A stretch of 64,000 nt of DNA from Trichocoleus sp. FACHB-46 (GTDB lineage Bacteria > Cyanobacteriota > Cyanobacteriia > FACHB-46), in assembly GCF_014695385.1 (NCBI RefSeq), contig NZ_JACJOD010000033.1:1-64000 (forward strand). Reading direction: 5' to 3'. Positions 51,521 through 60,335 of the stretch are shown here, piece by piece. Each line of letters starts with the position of its first letter. The stretch's first letter is position 1. The notes under the pieces are model-generated. The model made no database searches. It saw only the letters and a list, made by a program, of their open reading frames with translations, and was not told the DNA's origin. A program made the translations under genes and the position numbers.

Positions 51521-52309
51521 TCAAACAATCCTTATGGCAATACAAGCAGCACTTCCATAGATAATTTCATACTTCTCAGTTTCGCTAACTTCTACAACAT
51601 CAAGCTTATTTGTTCCAGAACCATATAGAGCAGAAATATCTTCGGGTAGAGTGCCTAAGACAGCATTATTTAGGCTTGAGTAGATCGGCAAATTGCTAAT
51701 CAAATCCCGCTTTCCAGTAATCGGATTGGGGTTTTGCATTCTAGTAGCACTTAGTTCTAAAACTGCTTCCGACAACCCCGTATAGACTGCTGGCAGAGGC
51801 ACATAAAAAGAATTAAGACTTAGGCCACTCTGGTTGCGAGGATAAAAAACATAAGGAGATTGATTTTCATTCCACCAACTCGGCTTATTGCTAGGGCGAA
51901 TAAAACCAAGTACAACAACGTTGTTATTACTATTTCCTTGCGACAAATAAAGTAGACGATATCGATCGCCATTAACATAGGTAGTTACATATAGCTCAAT
52001 AGAACTAAGCATGTTTACAAAAGTGCTTCCTGTTCCCTCGTTGGCCAAGACTTTAGTTGATGCATTCCATGCTGTTCCCACGGCTTGAGTAACGGTATAG
52101 GTGCCGTAATAAAAACGTACCCTAAAAAATGCAGTTCCATAGGTTTTAGTGGCATCAAAGGTGTAGGAAAACACTAAAAAGCGATCGCCTGAAACATAAT
52201 CATCAACCAGAGTGAAGCCCATATCAAGGAATGCTTGTTTGATTACATTTCCAAATGAAGTGGTATCTACAGGTGCGGGAATTATCTGCTGAGTTCTTGT
52301 GGCAACCAT
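51521..52309 (-). CDS. tail-module protein, unknown
   Basis: A 262-residue protein, rich in Tyr, Asn, Ser and beta structure ('RVRFYYGTYTVTQAVG'), without a known motif. It starts three bases after the fibre gene and is followed three bases later by the 46-residue gene. It resembles phage virion proteins of the fibre-associated kind in composition. The position between the fibre and gpX-like genes suggests a baseplate or fibre component. Confidence 0.55.
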   Translation of the reverse strand: MVATRTQQIIPAPVDTTSFGNVIKQAFLDMGFTLVDDYVSGDRFLVFSYTFDATKTYGTAFFRVRFYYGTYTVTQAVGTAWNASTKVLANEGTGSTFVNMLSSIELYVTTYVNGDRYRLLYLSQGNSNNNVVVLGFIRPSNKPSWWNENQSPYVFYPRNQSGLSLNSFYVPLPAVYTGLSEAVLELSATRMQNPNPITGKRDLISNLPIYSSLNNAVLGTLPEDISALYGSGTNKLDVVEVSETEKYEIIYGSAACIAIRIV

Positions 52310-52312
52310 TAA

Positions 52313-54265
52313 CTAAGCCTCTAATAATAATTGAGTGAAAGTAACAGCGATCGCCTGAGATGTGATATCCAAATTGGTAATGGTTGCCGCGATCGCATTG
52401 CCACTGATAGCAGCAGCCCAAACCACAGGGGCTAAATCCCAATCGAGATTTCCGGCTTGTAACACCAAATCTAAAATCAACCCATGCTCACCAGACGGAT
52501 CAGTACCGATTGCTCGATTTAGATCTGCAACACGATAAGCTTCTGATCGATAGAGACGAATTCTGACAGGGGCAGAACTAGTGACATTGAGCAACAGGCA
52601 AACATTCTCTAAGTCAGGGAGCGATAAACTATCACTGGCCTTGGCAGCGATCGCCGTGGTGGTAGCCGAAACGCTAGAGCGGGTGAGTCTTGGCAATTGA
52701 GCAGCTGGGACTTTCCCCGTACCATCCAGCGTGGCAACACCGTTGGGCACACCTTTTTCGGCCGCATTAATTTTGGTAGAGATAGCAGTTGTTACCTCGC
52801 TATCTCGTGCAATACTGGCCGGAATTTGACTATCCGTAAAGACACCCGTCGTGATTTTGGCAGCGTCCAAGTCAGGGATATCAATTGCAACCAGGCTATT
52901 TTTAACCGCTAAACTACCCAAGCCTAAGTTGTTTCTCGCGGTTGCCGCACTATTAAGGTCGCTGAGGTTATTGGCGATCGCCAAGGCTCCCACCTGAGCA
53001 GCGGTGTAGTCACCCGACTGAGCATTAACCACACCACTACGACCAAACACAGAAGTTACACCTGTGGTTGGAGTTAATATCTCCTGCCAATGAGACAGAG
53101 TAGATGGTCCTGGTATCCGCAAGATGTAAGTTTTTAGAGAATCCAAACGGACAGCAACATCCCCCACCTCAGCAGTTAACGCCAACATTTCCGCTTCAGA
53201 ATTAACAGGAAAGGTGTCATTAATGGCGATCGGCGGAATTTGAGCGGTCGGGACTTTTCCTGCGCCATCTAACGTTGCTACCCCGTTAGCTATCCCCTTC
53301 TGTGCTACTGGAATTGCTCCAACCTGGTCAGCGGTCACATTGTGGGGATTACTGGTGTTAGCTAGGTGACTGGCTGTTGCTTCTAGCGTCGTCGCTGGAG
53401 TCTCCCACCAATTTGTTTTGCCTGTGATGCTCTTGATGCGATTGGCGAGCCAGCCAAACCATTGAGTCAAACTGCCAGGACCGAGATTAGTTGGTGCAGT
53501 GGTATCAGAAGCAGTGCGATTGCCAATTTTGATGTCGGTCACACTGCTATCAGGGTGATCCAAAACTGCTGCTGACTGGTGGTTTGCCAGCTCCTGTCCT
53601 GACAACTTGCTATTTAAGCTTGCTTCTAATCCAGTGATAGTGACGATCGCCTGAGTACCCTCATGATTAGCCCGATCGAGCAAACTGGCAGTGTTAGCAA
53701 TCGCCGCAGTTCCTAAACCTAGATTCGCTCTGGCTGTTGCTACATTGGCGATATCACTCAAGTTATTGGCGATCGCCAGTGCCCCAACCTGAGCAGCGGT
53801 GTAATCTCCTAGCTGTGCGACAACCGCACCAGTGCGGCCAAAAACTGACTGCACCGGAACATTAAAAGCTGGCAACTGAGAAGCGGCAACCTTGCCTGTA
53901 CCGTCCAGTGTGGCAACGCCACCGGCTACTCCCTTTTCCGTAGCACCCACAAAATCATTGACAGAAGCGAGCGCTGCTGACCCTAACCCCAGGAGCGATC
54001 GAGCCCCTGATCCAGATTGCAAAACGAAACTACTACCATTGCCAACAATAAACGCACTATTAGCTGGCGACAGGGCAGCAAGCTCATTCAACCTAGAATT
54101 TAGAGGCTGATAGCTTGCATTAAACGGAATACCGATAACCGTCTCATCAGCCTTGCCGATATAAAGTGTGTTGGTCTCTTCGACCCAGGCAGGTTCACCA
54201 AACTTTAAAGCAGTAGGAGGCAAATTGCCAGGTGAACGCTTAAGCTGAAAAATCGTTTCCACCAT
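52313..54265 (-). CDS. long tail fibre with collagen-like coil repeats
   Basis: A 650-residue fibre protein. The N-terminus 'ETIFQLKRSPGNLPPTALKFGEPAW' and '...NTLYIG' is the usual fibre-attachment domain. The shaft contains repeated blocks 'VFGRTGAVVAQLGDYTAAQVGALA', 'NNLSDIANVATARANLGLG' and 'GVATLDGTGKVPAAQLP', each present two or more times, as in many phage fibres. The matching DNA carries repeated segments with HIP1 sites. The C-terminal about 130 residues form a different beta domain, perhaps the receptor-binding tip. The start overlaps the stop of the gpV-like gene by one base. Confidence 0.85.
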   Translation of the reverse strand: MVETIFQLKRSPGNLPPTALKFGEPAWVEETNTLYIGKADETVIGIPFNASYQPLNSRLNELAALSPANSAFIVGNGSSFVLQSGSGARSLLGLGSAALASVNDFVGATEKGVAGGVATLDGTGKVAASQLPAFNVPVQSVFGRTGAVVAQLGDYTAAQVGALAIANNLSDIANVATARANLGLGTAAIANTASLLDRANHEGTQAIVTITGLEASLNSKLSGQELANHQSAAVLDHPDSSVTDIKIGNRTASDTTAPTNLGPGSLTQWFGWLANRIKSITGKTNWWETPATTLEATASHLANTSNPHNVTADQVGAIPVAQKGIANGVATLDGAGKVPTAQIPPIAINDTFPVNSEAEMLALTAEVGDVAVRLDSLKTYILRIPGPSTLSHWQEILTPTTGVTSVFGRSGVVNAQSGDYTAAQVGALAIANNLSDLNSAATARNNLGLGSLAVKNSLVAIDIPDLDAAKITTGVFTDSQIPASIARDSEVTTAISTKINAAEKGVPNGVATLDGTGKVPAAQLPRLTRSSVSATTTAIAAKASDSLSLPDLENVCLLLNVTSSAPVRIRLYRSEAYRVADLNRAIGTDPSGEHGLILDLVLQAGNLDWDLAPVVWAAAISGNAIAATITNLDITSQAIAVTFTQLLLEA

Positions 54266-56649
54266 CAGAAAATTCCTCCATCCAGGTGGAATGTAGCAGG
54301 TTCAAAATTGGGATCAGAATCAGGTTCTAGACTCTCTTCTATGGCCGTCAGCCTTGTCTCAATCACAGTTAAACTGTTCAGTCTTTCCAAAAGGTCTTTC
54401 AACAAGAAGCCATCTACAAAAATTCCGTTTGGTCCCACCATTAACTCGTGAGAAACACCGCCCTTTGTGTCTAGGGATTGAACTCGCACGAACTGCTCAT
54501 CCACTGAGATCCGAGCACTCTCATTCCCCCAGTCCGGGTCATCACTATCCGCAGACCAATTGCCATCAAAAAAACTGCTCAGTGCAACGCCTTGTTTCGG
54601 ATCAAGCCGTAACCCCACAGAGCGGCCCACACTTTGAGCTACGCGCATCGCCAGCGGCCCCTGCATAAACAAATTGCCACCCTTACCTCCCAAGCTGAAC
54701 TGGCCAAAAGGAGTTTTGATACCAGCGCCGCCCAAGCCTGCAAAGATGCCACTGCGCTTACCGCCAAGACTAGGACCTAGCATTTCAGCCGACAACTTGC
54801 TAATGCGAGCGATCGCCCCTTTGCCCGTGGCATCAGCCGCCATCTCAGCCGTGGCTTGAGTTGCGCGAACAACCGCGCTCTGTCCCTTAGCGGGAATAGC
54901 GTTCACAACTTGATTCAGGCTAGATTGACCTTGCTGTAACGCAGGCGATAACTGCTTGGAGAGTTTGGCGATAGCTTGCGGCAACACCTCCTTAGCGGCA
55001 TGTTCTGCAAGATTGGACGCTTGAGCATTGATCAAGCCTTGAAATCCATGACCTGCCAATTTTTTGAGCGCAGCTCCCACATCCCCACCTTTAATTAGGG
55101 ACTGGGACAACTCCGCCAGCGGGCCAATGGCCCCGACCCAAGGCGATGCGGCTTCCAATTGGGTGACAGCCTGATCTACCAAACCGCGACTCATATGCCC
55201 AACTAATGTCTCTAAAGGAGAGTCAAAGTCATCCCTTGGCATTGTGAGCACTGCTCGCAGTGTCTCGTCACTGAGCAGCTTTTGCTGGGGTGCTGGTAGA
55301 AGCTTTCGCAGATCACGGACACGCTGCTGAATGGCTTGCGCCCGGTCGCTTTCTAGTTCTGGGAAATCTAAATTTAGGAGCGATTGAATCTGATCGAGAT
55401 TCTTGTGCAGGCCCAAGCCAACTATGTTTTGAATTGCTGGAAAGCCACCGGGCGCGATCGCACCTAGCACCGCCTGTAGTTGTATTTCAGAGTCATGGCC
55501 AAGGCTTGTGAGGATAGGCGTAATCTTTTCTAGATCAAATCCTTTTGCTAGCTCCTCAGGTAGCAGAGCCTTAACCTGGCCAGCGATTGCGCCAAGATTG
55601 GTAGGCTGTTGCAAAATCTTTTCCACTTGGGGTACCAGAGTCGCGATCGCGCTAACGGCCCCCATTTGGGGAAACAGTGCAGCCCCTAGGAGTTGTGGGG
55701 AGACTGTTTGCAGCGTCGCTAATTGCTCCAGCCCTTGAGGGAGATAGCTACCCAGTCCTGTTTGCAATTTTCCCAGAACTGAATCTGCTCCACTAATGAA
55801 CTCCTCAATGTCACTTCCTGGAACAAAGTCTCCCGCGATACGGCTAGCTTGCTTCAGCAGCTTGCGGCCAAGGTTCAGGTGTCCACCTAAAAACGATCGC
55901 GCTTTCGTCAGGGCTTGAGAAATCTGATTAACTGGTCCTTCTAGCTTGGCCTCAGCTCCATCCAACAAAAGAGAGGCGATCGCAGATGACTTCAGTTCAA
56001 CTTTTCCATCAGCCTTGAGCGTTGACTGAGCTCCCTCTGCATTGCGCTGCACCACTGTCCCATCGGGTGAATGGGTTGTGAAAGCTTTGTCATTTTCAAT
56101 GCGGGAGGTACCATCTTGCAGCAGTTGTAAGCGAGCATTCTGAGCAGTTTGCTGGGTAATGTCTCCCTTACCAGAGACATGCTGCAACACTCCATGAGGA
56201 TAGGCGTTTAACTGGCTGGCATCAGCATCATTCTTGATCTCAAATACTTGTCCTGGTGTTGCTGATCCATACACCTCTTTGGAACGGTCCATCTCAGGCC
56301 AAGGGCTATCAACACGGCTGGGAATGCAACCCAACAAAATCATTTGTCGAGGATCACCCATCATTGGCAGTAGCGCTACTTGAGATCCCACCTTCAACAA
56401 GCGATGGGTACCTCCCGGAACAGCATTCGCGACAAATTCCTCAAGCACCCAGACCCAACCATCATTAGCATTGGGCAAGTCCGTATCTTGTTGAATCAAA
56501 TCGCAACGAACCCGGACGCGACCAAGCTTCTCTGGATCATTAAGCGAAGTAATTTCACCGGGCACCCATCCAATGATGAAGCCCTCTTCTAAATGACTCG
56601 CCAGCCCTTCCGGGCGCTCTGGTGTAAATATGCGGGAGAGAGAAGGCAT
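54265..56649 (-). CDS. baseplate spike protein (gpV/gp5/Vgr-like)
   Basis: A 794-residue spike hub protein that caps the tube and pierces the target envelope. The OB-fold start is clear: 'IIGWVPGEITSLNDPEKLGR' followed by 'VRVRCDL', the gpV/gp5 consensus 'G.V....DP..lGRVrV', then 'VGSQVALLPMMGDPRQMILLG' (about 88-108). Repeating short strands ('GTVVQRNAEG', 'STLKADGKVELKS') fit the triple-stranded beta needle. Residues about 240-690 form a long helical insertion not usual in gpV, and the C-terminus is a further beta domain. First gene of the minus-strand block; its ATG comes 16 bases after a hairpin with T-tract. Confidence 0.82.
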   Translation of the reverse strand: MPSLSRIFTPERPEGLASHLEEGFIIGWVPGEITSLNDPEKLGRVRVRCDLIQQDTDLPNANDGWVWVLEEFVANAVPGGTHRLLKVGSQVALLPMMGDPRQMILLGCIPSRVDSPWPEMDRSKEVYGSATPGQVFEIKNDADASQLNAYPHGVLQHVSGKGDITQQTAQNARLQLLQDGTSRIENDKAFTTHSPDGTVVQRNAEGAQSTLKADGKVELKSSAIASLLLDGAEAKLEGPVNQISQALTKARSFLGGHLNLGRKLLKQASRIAGDFVPGSDIEEFISGADSVLGKLQTGLGSYLPQGLEQLATLQTVSPQLLGAALFPQMGAVSAIATLVPQVEKILQQPTNLGAIAGQVKALLPEELAKGFDLEKITPILTSLGHDSEIQLQAVLGAIAPGGFPAIQNIVGLGLHKNLDQIQSLLNLDFPELESDRAQAIQQRVRDLRKLLPAPQQKLLSDETLRAVLTMPRDDFDSPLETLVGHMSRGLVDQAVTQLEAASPWVGAIGPLAELSQSLIKGGDVGAALKKLAGHGFQGLINAQASNLAEHAAKEVLPQAIAKLSKQLSPALQQGQSSLNQVVNAIPAKGQSAVVRATQATAEMAADATGKGAIARISKLSAEMLGPSLGGKRSGIFAGLGGAGIKTPFGQFSLGGKGGNLFMQGPLAMRVAQSVGRSVGLRLDPKQGVALSSFFDGNWSADSDDPDWGNESARISVDEQFVRVQSLDTKGGVSHELMVGPNGIFVDGFLLKDLLERLNSLTVIETRLTAIEESLEPDSDPNFEPATFHLDGGIF

Positions 56650-56664
56650 GCGCTATCAAGTTAG

Positions 56665-56703
56665 CTAAAAAACAAGACCGCACCCCGATTGGACTGCGGT
56701 CTC
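56665..56703 (-). promoter_or_regulatory. leader hairpin with T-tract before the gpV-like gene
   Basis: On the minus strand the stem AGACCGCA (56702-56695) with TGCGGTCT (56682-56675) is followed by TGTTTTTT, 16 bases before the ATG at 56649. No minus-strand gene lies directly upstream, so it is not ending another transcript. The stem matches the hairpin at 44832-44864. Terminator form; perhaps a leader attenuator. Confidence 0.6.
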
Positions 56704-56847
56704 CAGTTATGGATAACCCTATGACTACAAAATTGAGCGATCGCCGCTTTGAGATGCTTCCGAGAAATCAACTAGCTCTCATTTATTTAGCCTCGCTTTG
56801 ATTGATGAGCATTATATTAATCTAATAACAATAATCTTATTAGGAAA

Positions 56848-57369
56848 TTGAAGCTAAGTTATCGCAGCAGTTACAACAAGCTGATCACCAAGATGGAAGC
56901 CATGCAGCAGCGAGTTCCACGGCAAGGAATTCGTTGGGCCATGGACAATGCCAAAGCTGTAGATCAAAGCTGTCGCGATCACTTAGAAACTCAAGGGCGG
57001 GGTGGAACGCCACCGCCGTTAAGCAGCATGACGCGGCAAATTTACGCCAAGGACGGAGAACCGGATGGTTCTGGCATCGTGGATCACCTCACTTTGGAGT
57101 TCCGGAAACGAGGTGACAAGTTCTACGCCACCCTTGGCATTCCTAACGGTAAGCCTGCCATGATTGCCAAAGTGCAGGACCGAGGAACCACGGTGCGCGT
57201 AACTGAGAAGATGCGCGGTTTCTTATCGGCTCGTTATGGCATTCACCTGCGGCAAGAGACTACCCACATCAACATTCCAGGCCGACACTTTTGGGAGCGA
57301 TCGCTCCGACGTGGGCGATCTAAAGCGATGCGTGAACTGAAGCGGTTTTTCAGAGAGGTGACCCGGTGA
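56848..57369 (+). CDS. tail completion-like protein (gpS / HK97 gp10 type)
   Basis: A 173-residue basic protein. The C-terminal half has 'AKVQDRGTTVRVTEKMRGFL', then 'THINIPGRHFWERSLRRG' and a basic helix, fitting phage virion-morphogenesis proteins of the gpS/HK97 gp10 kind, whose 'IPARPFL' motif corresponds to IPGRHFW. Such proteins finish the tail or join head and tail. It starts with TTG at 56848, with AGGA five bases upstream; an ATG at 56893 is a possible alternative. Its stop overlaps the next start as GTGA. Confidence 0.65.
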   Translation: MKLSYRSSYNKLITKMEAMQQRVPRQGIRWAMDNAKAVDQSCRDHLETQGRGGTPPPLSSMTRQIYAKDGEPDGSGIVDHLTLEFRKRGDKFYATLGIPNGKPAMIAKVQDRGTTVRVTEKMRGFLSARYGIHLRQETTHINIPGRHFWERSLRRGRSKAMRELKRFFREVTR

Positions 57370-57485
57370 CCAACTACCGGATCGAGAGAGTTGGGGTCAA
57401 AGGAATACGGGTGCAATCGTTGCTAAATTTACTTGCCCCAGAACCAAAAGAAGAGGATGACGATCAGATGGAGAAGGCGGTATGA
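57366..57485 (+). CDS. 39-residue protein linking two tail-region genes
   Basis: A short frame of 39 codons plus stop, starting with GTG at 57366 in a GTGA overlap with the upstream stop and ending with TGA at 57483-57485 in an ATGA overlap with the downstream ATG. Coupling on both sides is the main evidence. The N-terminus is basic ('NYRIERVGVKGIRVQS'), the C-terminus very acidic ('EPKEEDDDQMEK'). The function is unknown; it may be a small adaptor or inhibitor. Confidence 0.65.
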   Translation: MTNYRIERVGVKGIRVQSLLNLLAPEPKEEDDDQMEKAV

Positions 57486-58282
57486 ACAGTTCGGAAATCG
57501 CGATCGCCCCTAGGCCTAGCCCGACCGCAGGTGACACCATCATTGAGGATCTAGAACGCGAGTGTGCTTGGTGGCAAAAAGTTTTGCGGTTGCAAGACTG
57601 GACCATTACTGAAATTTCAATGATCCGCCGCTGGGAGCTTCCTAATCCGAAAGCTAAAAGCAAGGTTGATTGGAACATACAAAATAAGACCGCCCAAATC
57701 AGCATTCTAGAAGCGATTGATTTGCGAGAGGAAGATCGTTTTGATTCCACTTTTGAGTTGGTCAAGCAGTTGGTCTGGTTACACTTCTCGCTGTTTTTGG
57801 TCGAAGAAGACACAATCGCCGAAATTGCTCAATGCCAAGCTGTTCACTCAATCACCCAAGGTTTGGTTTCCACCTCCAGAAACTCCAGGATAAAGGTTCA
57901 AGAACAGTCCGCATTCTTTACTCTGCAAGAGCTTCAGAAAAAATGTGAGTACTGGCAAAAAACTTTGCGCTTGCAAGACTGGCAAGTTGAGCTCAAGTTT
58001 GCACGTGCTTCCGAACTCGCTAGGCCTACTAATCTAGGTCAAGCCCACATTAATTCCACCCACAAAGCGGCTTGGATCAAACTGCTCGACCCCATTGATC
58101 AGCAAGATGGCGATCGAATGATAGCAGCAGACCATGAGGAAACCTTAGTCCATGAACTGCTGCACCTACACTTTGACCCATTCATGGACTTAACTAATTC
58201 TGCCCGCAACACTGCTCAAGAAATCGCGATCGAGATGCTTGCCCATGCACTAGTGGTCAGTCAATTATTAGTTGATGGGTAA
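57482..58282 (+). CDS. duplicated zinc-peptidase-like domain protein, 3' end altered by IS630
   Basis: A 266-residue protein made of two copies of one domain (about 22-110 and 148-240). Each starts with 'C..WQK.LRLQDW' and ends with a strand-helix. The second copy has the zincin motif HELLH (224-228) in 'TLVHELLHLHF', with a possible third ligand Glu near 247-251. In the first copy the aligned residues are Lys95, Gln96 and Trp99, so it cannot bind zinc. The last eight or nine residues come from the inserted IS630 element. Without it the frame would run CTA-GTA-AAC and end 'NLNRGAHEPLF', overlapping the next gene. A role in cleaving or binding tail proteins is speculative. Confidence 0.7.
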   Translation: MNSSEIAIAPRPSPTAGDTIIEDLERECAWWQKVLRLQDWTITEISMIRRWELPNPKAKSKVDWNIQNKTAQISILEAIDLREEDRFDSTFELVKQLVWLHFSLFLVEEDTIAEIAQCQAVHSITQGLVSTSRNSRIKVQEQSAFFTLQELQKKCEYWQKTLRLQDWQVELKFARASELARPTNLGQAHINSTHKAAWIKLLDPIDQQDGDRMIAADHEETLVHELLHLHFDPFMDLTNSARNTAQEIAIEMLAHALVVSQLLVDG

Positions 58283-59555
58283 AGTCGATGCAGTTTTATC
58301 CTGGCATCTGCGGTCGTAAATCGCCAATCAATCCAGGTCTTCTCTTGATTGCGCTGCTCTTGCCAAGCTTCTACTTCTGTCTTTAACACGCTGAGGTCGC
58401 CAATCCGACGATCTAAACATTGACGGCTCAAAACGCTCAGTTCAATTTCAGCCATGTTTAACCAACTTCCATGCTTTGGTGTCGGACAAAACTCTAAACG
58501 ACTGAGAATCCGTTGAGCTTCAGCAGGCTCAAACGCTTTGTACAACGAAGCGGGAGAATGGGTGTTGAGGTTATCTTGTACCACGGTAATCTTAACAGCC
58601 TCAGGATAGTCCTCATCGACCAGTGCTTTCAGTAAATGGGCATAATCAATCGCGGTTCGCCGTTCCGTCACTTCCACTCGTCGCCACCCGACTATCGGCT
58701 CACAAATCATAAACAAGTTCGCGGTGCCGTTGCGTTCAAACTCATAGTCCACTCGTTCGGGCTGACCGGGCTGAGCTGGAATGGGTCTGACGGTTTCTTT
58801 GACTAATTGTTTGGTAGCCTCATCAATGCAAACCACCGGGAAGGCTGAATGATAGGCACTTTGATACACCTCTAACACCGCCTCCATGCGCCAAACAAAT
58901 TCAGCATTTTGTTCTGGTGGAATCACCCAACATTCTTGCTTCCAAGGTTGCAGTTCGTTTTTTTAAAACTTGTCGCACACACTCATGGCTGAGTTCTTCG
59001 ACATACCCGAGTTCAACCATCTGGTCGGCTAACAATCGGACTGTCCACCGTCCTCTTCCCTGAGGAACCTCACTGCAACGTAAGGCAATCAAATGCGCCT
59101 CTAAGTCGCCTGTTAATTTGTGTTTTCGTCCGGCTCCTGGACGAACCTTTAAGGCCGCTTCCATGCCCTCTTCGACAAAGCGTTGACGCACGCGCTCAAC
59201 CGTTCTGATACTCACATCGAATGCCTCTTTGATATCCCCATCGCGCCAACTTCCGTTGGGTTGATTGCAGTCTGCCTTGAGAAGAATTCGAGCATGATTG
59301 ATCTGATACAGCGGTTGCCATTTGAGTAAGCCACACAGCTACCAGCTTAAAAGTTTACTGCTCGCGTTTCCCTGTGGCTTACCAATCCGAGAATTGCTGT
59401 AAGCCGCATGCTTGCCAGTGGTTATAAAGCGCTCCAGATACTGCCGTTCTATTTCAGTGAGACGCACAACGTATTTCTTGGGCATTGCCTTGGTAACTTG
59501 ATCAACTGGCTCTATCCTACTCCAGAAGCCCGTCAAGCTTTTATTGACTGACCAC
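58253..59555 (-). mobile_element. IS630-family element, degenerate
   Basis: Bounded by 16-bp perfect inverted repeats CTAGTGGTCAGTCAAT (58250-58265) and ATTGACTGACCACTAG (59543-59558). These include the duplicated TA target (58251-58252 and 59556-59557), as expected for IS630/Tc1-like elements. The ends are intact but the transposase is broken. It lies at the 3' end of the duplicated zinc-peptidase-like gene. Confidence 0.88.
58261..59485 (-). pseudogene. IS630-family transposase, two frame breaks
   Basis: The gene would start at 'MPKKYVVRL' (59485). The first frame is lost after 'GKHAAYS' near 59400. The second frame runs from 'GLLKWQPLYQINHARILLKA' through the helix-turn-helix 'RTVERVRQRFVEEG' and 'GRGRWTVRLLADQ' to a run of seven A residues at about 58960. 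One base too few there throws it out of frame. The third frame carries the DDE core: 'VCIDEATKQL', 'VVQDNLNTHS' (Asp) and 'PKHGSWLNMAEIE' (Glu). Programmed slippage could in principle bridge the A-run but not the first break, so it is taken as inactive. Confidence 0.88.
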
Positions 59556-59579
59556 TAGTAAACTTGAATCGAGGTGCTC

Positions 59580-60335
59580 ATGAGCCTCTATTCTGATCTT
59601 GAGGAAATTCAGAAGGTGTTGACCTTCTATGCCAGTCCCGACAACTACAACGAAGATGGCATTGCGGGACACTCAATTCTGTTTGGATGGGAGCATGACT
59701 GTGGCCAGCGAGCTCAAGCAGTTCTACAAAAATGCGATCGCCTGCTGCATAAGTTGGCTCAGCTAGAGCAGGCACCAAAGCAGGAGAAACAGAAAGCTGC
59801 TATCGTTACCAGTCACAACCTCCATATTGATGTTTGGACCCGTTGCTTTGCGTCTACCAACCTAATACCACTACTAGCCCAAGCTTGGCAGGGATGGACG
59901 CAATTAGGGCCAGGAGCGGTATTTATCGGCTGCTACTGGAGCTTTCAACAAGGACTTCTAAAGCATCAAGTCCAAAGCTCCTACTTAGATTTGAGCAGTA
60001 TTGAACCTCAAGCTGAAGAGCCAATCAGAAGTGAAATCATGGTGAAGGTAGCCGACTATGATCCGGTCAAGGAAGCGATTGTTGTGTTCTACGGCAATGA
60101 CCTGAGCCAAGGAGGGAGGTTCAAGCTATCCCTCAACCGTAACTTCATTAAATGCATGGCGATCGCCTCCGAGGAGTTTACAGCCGTTGAGTGCGCTGAG
60201 AAGCTAGGCATTGTGCAGGAGGCACTGAGTGCTACCAAAGCGGTGAAGCTGCCTTTAGATGAGGCACAGAAGACCCCTGCTAAGGCAGGGCACATTCTTC
60301 CATCGCTCGTAATCTCATCTATCCCAGAACTATGA
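59580..60335 (+). CDS. hypothetical protein, C-terminus altered by TnpB element
   Basis: A 251-residue soluble alpha/beta protein with no known motif. Start ATG at 59580 (a GTG at 59574 is possible). It originally overlapped the end of the zinc-peptidase-like gene, as seen when the IS630 element is removed. The final 15-20 residues appear to be encoded by the left end of the TnpB transposon (hairpin CCCTGC/GCAGGG at 60275-60290), and its stop overlaps the tnpB start as ATGA. So the native C-terminus is probably lost. Confidence 0.5.
   Translation: MSLYSDLEEIQKVLTFYASPDNYNEDGIAGHSILFGWEHDCGQRAQAVLQKCDRLLHKLAQLEQAPKQEKQKAAIVTSHNLHIDVWTRCFASTNLIPLLAQAWQGWTQLGPGAVFIGCYWSFQQGLLKHQVQSSYLDLSSIEPQAEEPIRSEIMVKVADYDPVKEAIVVFYGNDLSQGGRFKLSLNRNFIKCMAIASEEFTAVECAEKLGIVQEALSATKAVKLPLDEAQKTPAKAGHILPSLVISSIPEL

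Noticed and set aside
37389-54265. Diversity-generating retroelement acting on the fibre genes
   Set aside because: No reverse transcriptase gene or template/variable repeat pair was recognised; repeats in the fibres are ordinary shaft repeats.
58261-59215. Two separate intact genes within the IS630 element
   Set aside because: Both are parts of one transposase separated by frame breaks, not independent genes.
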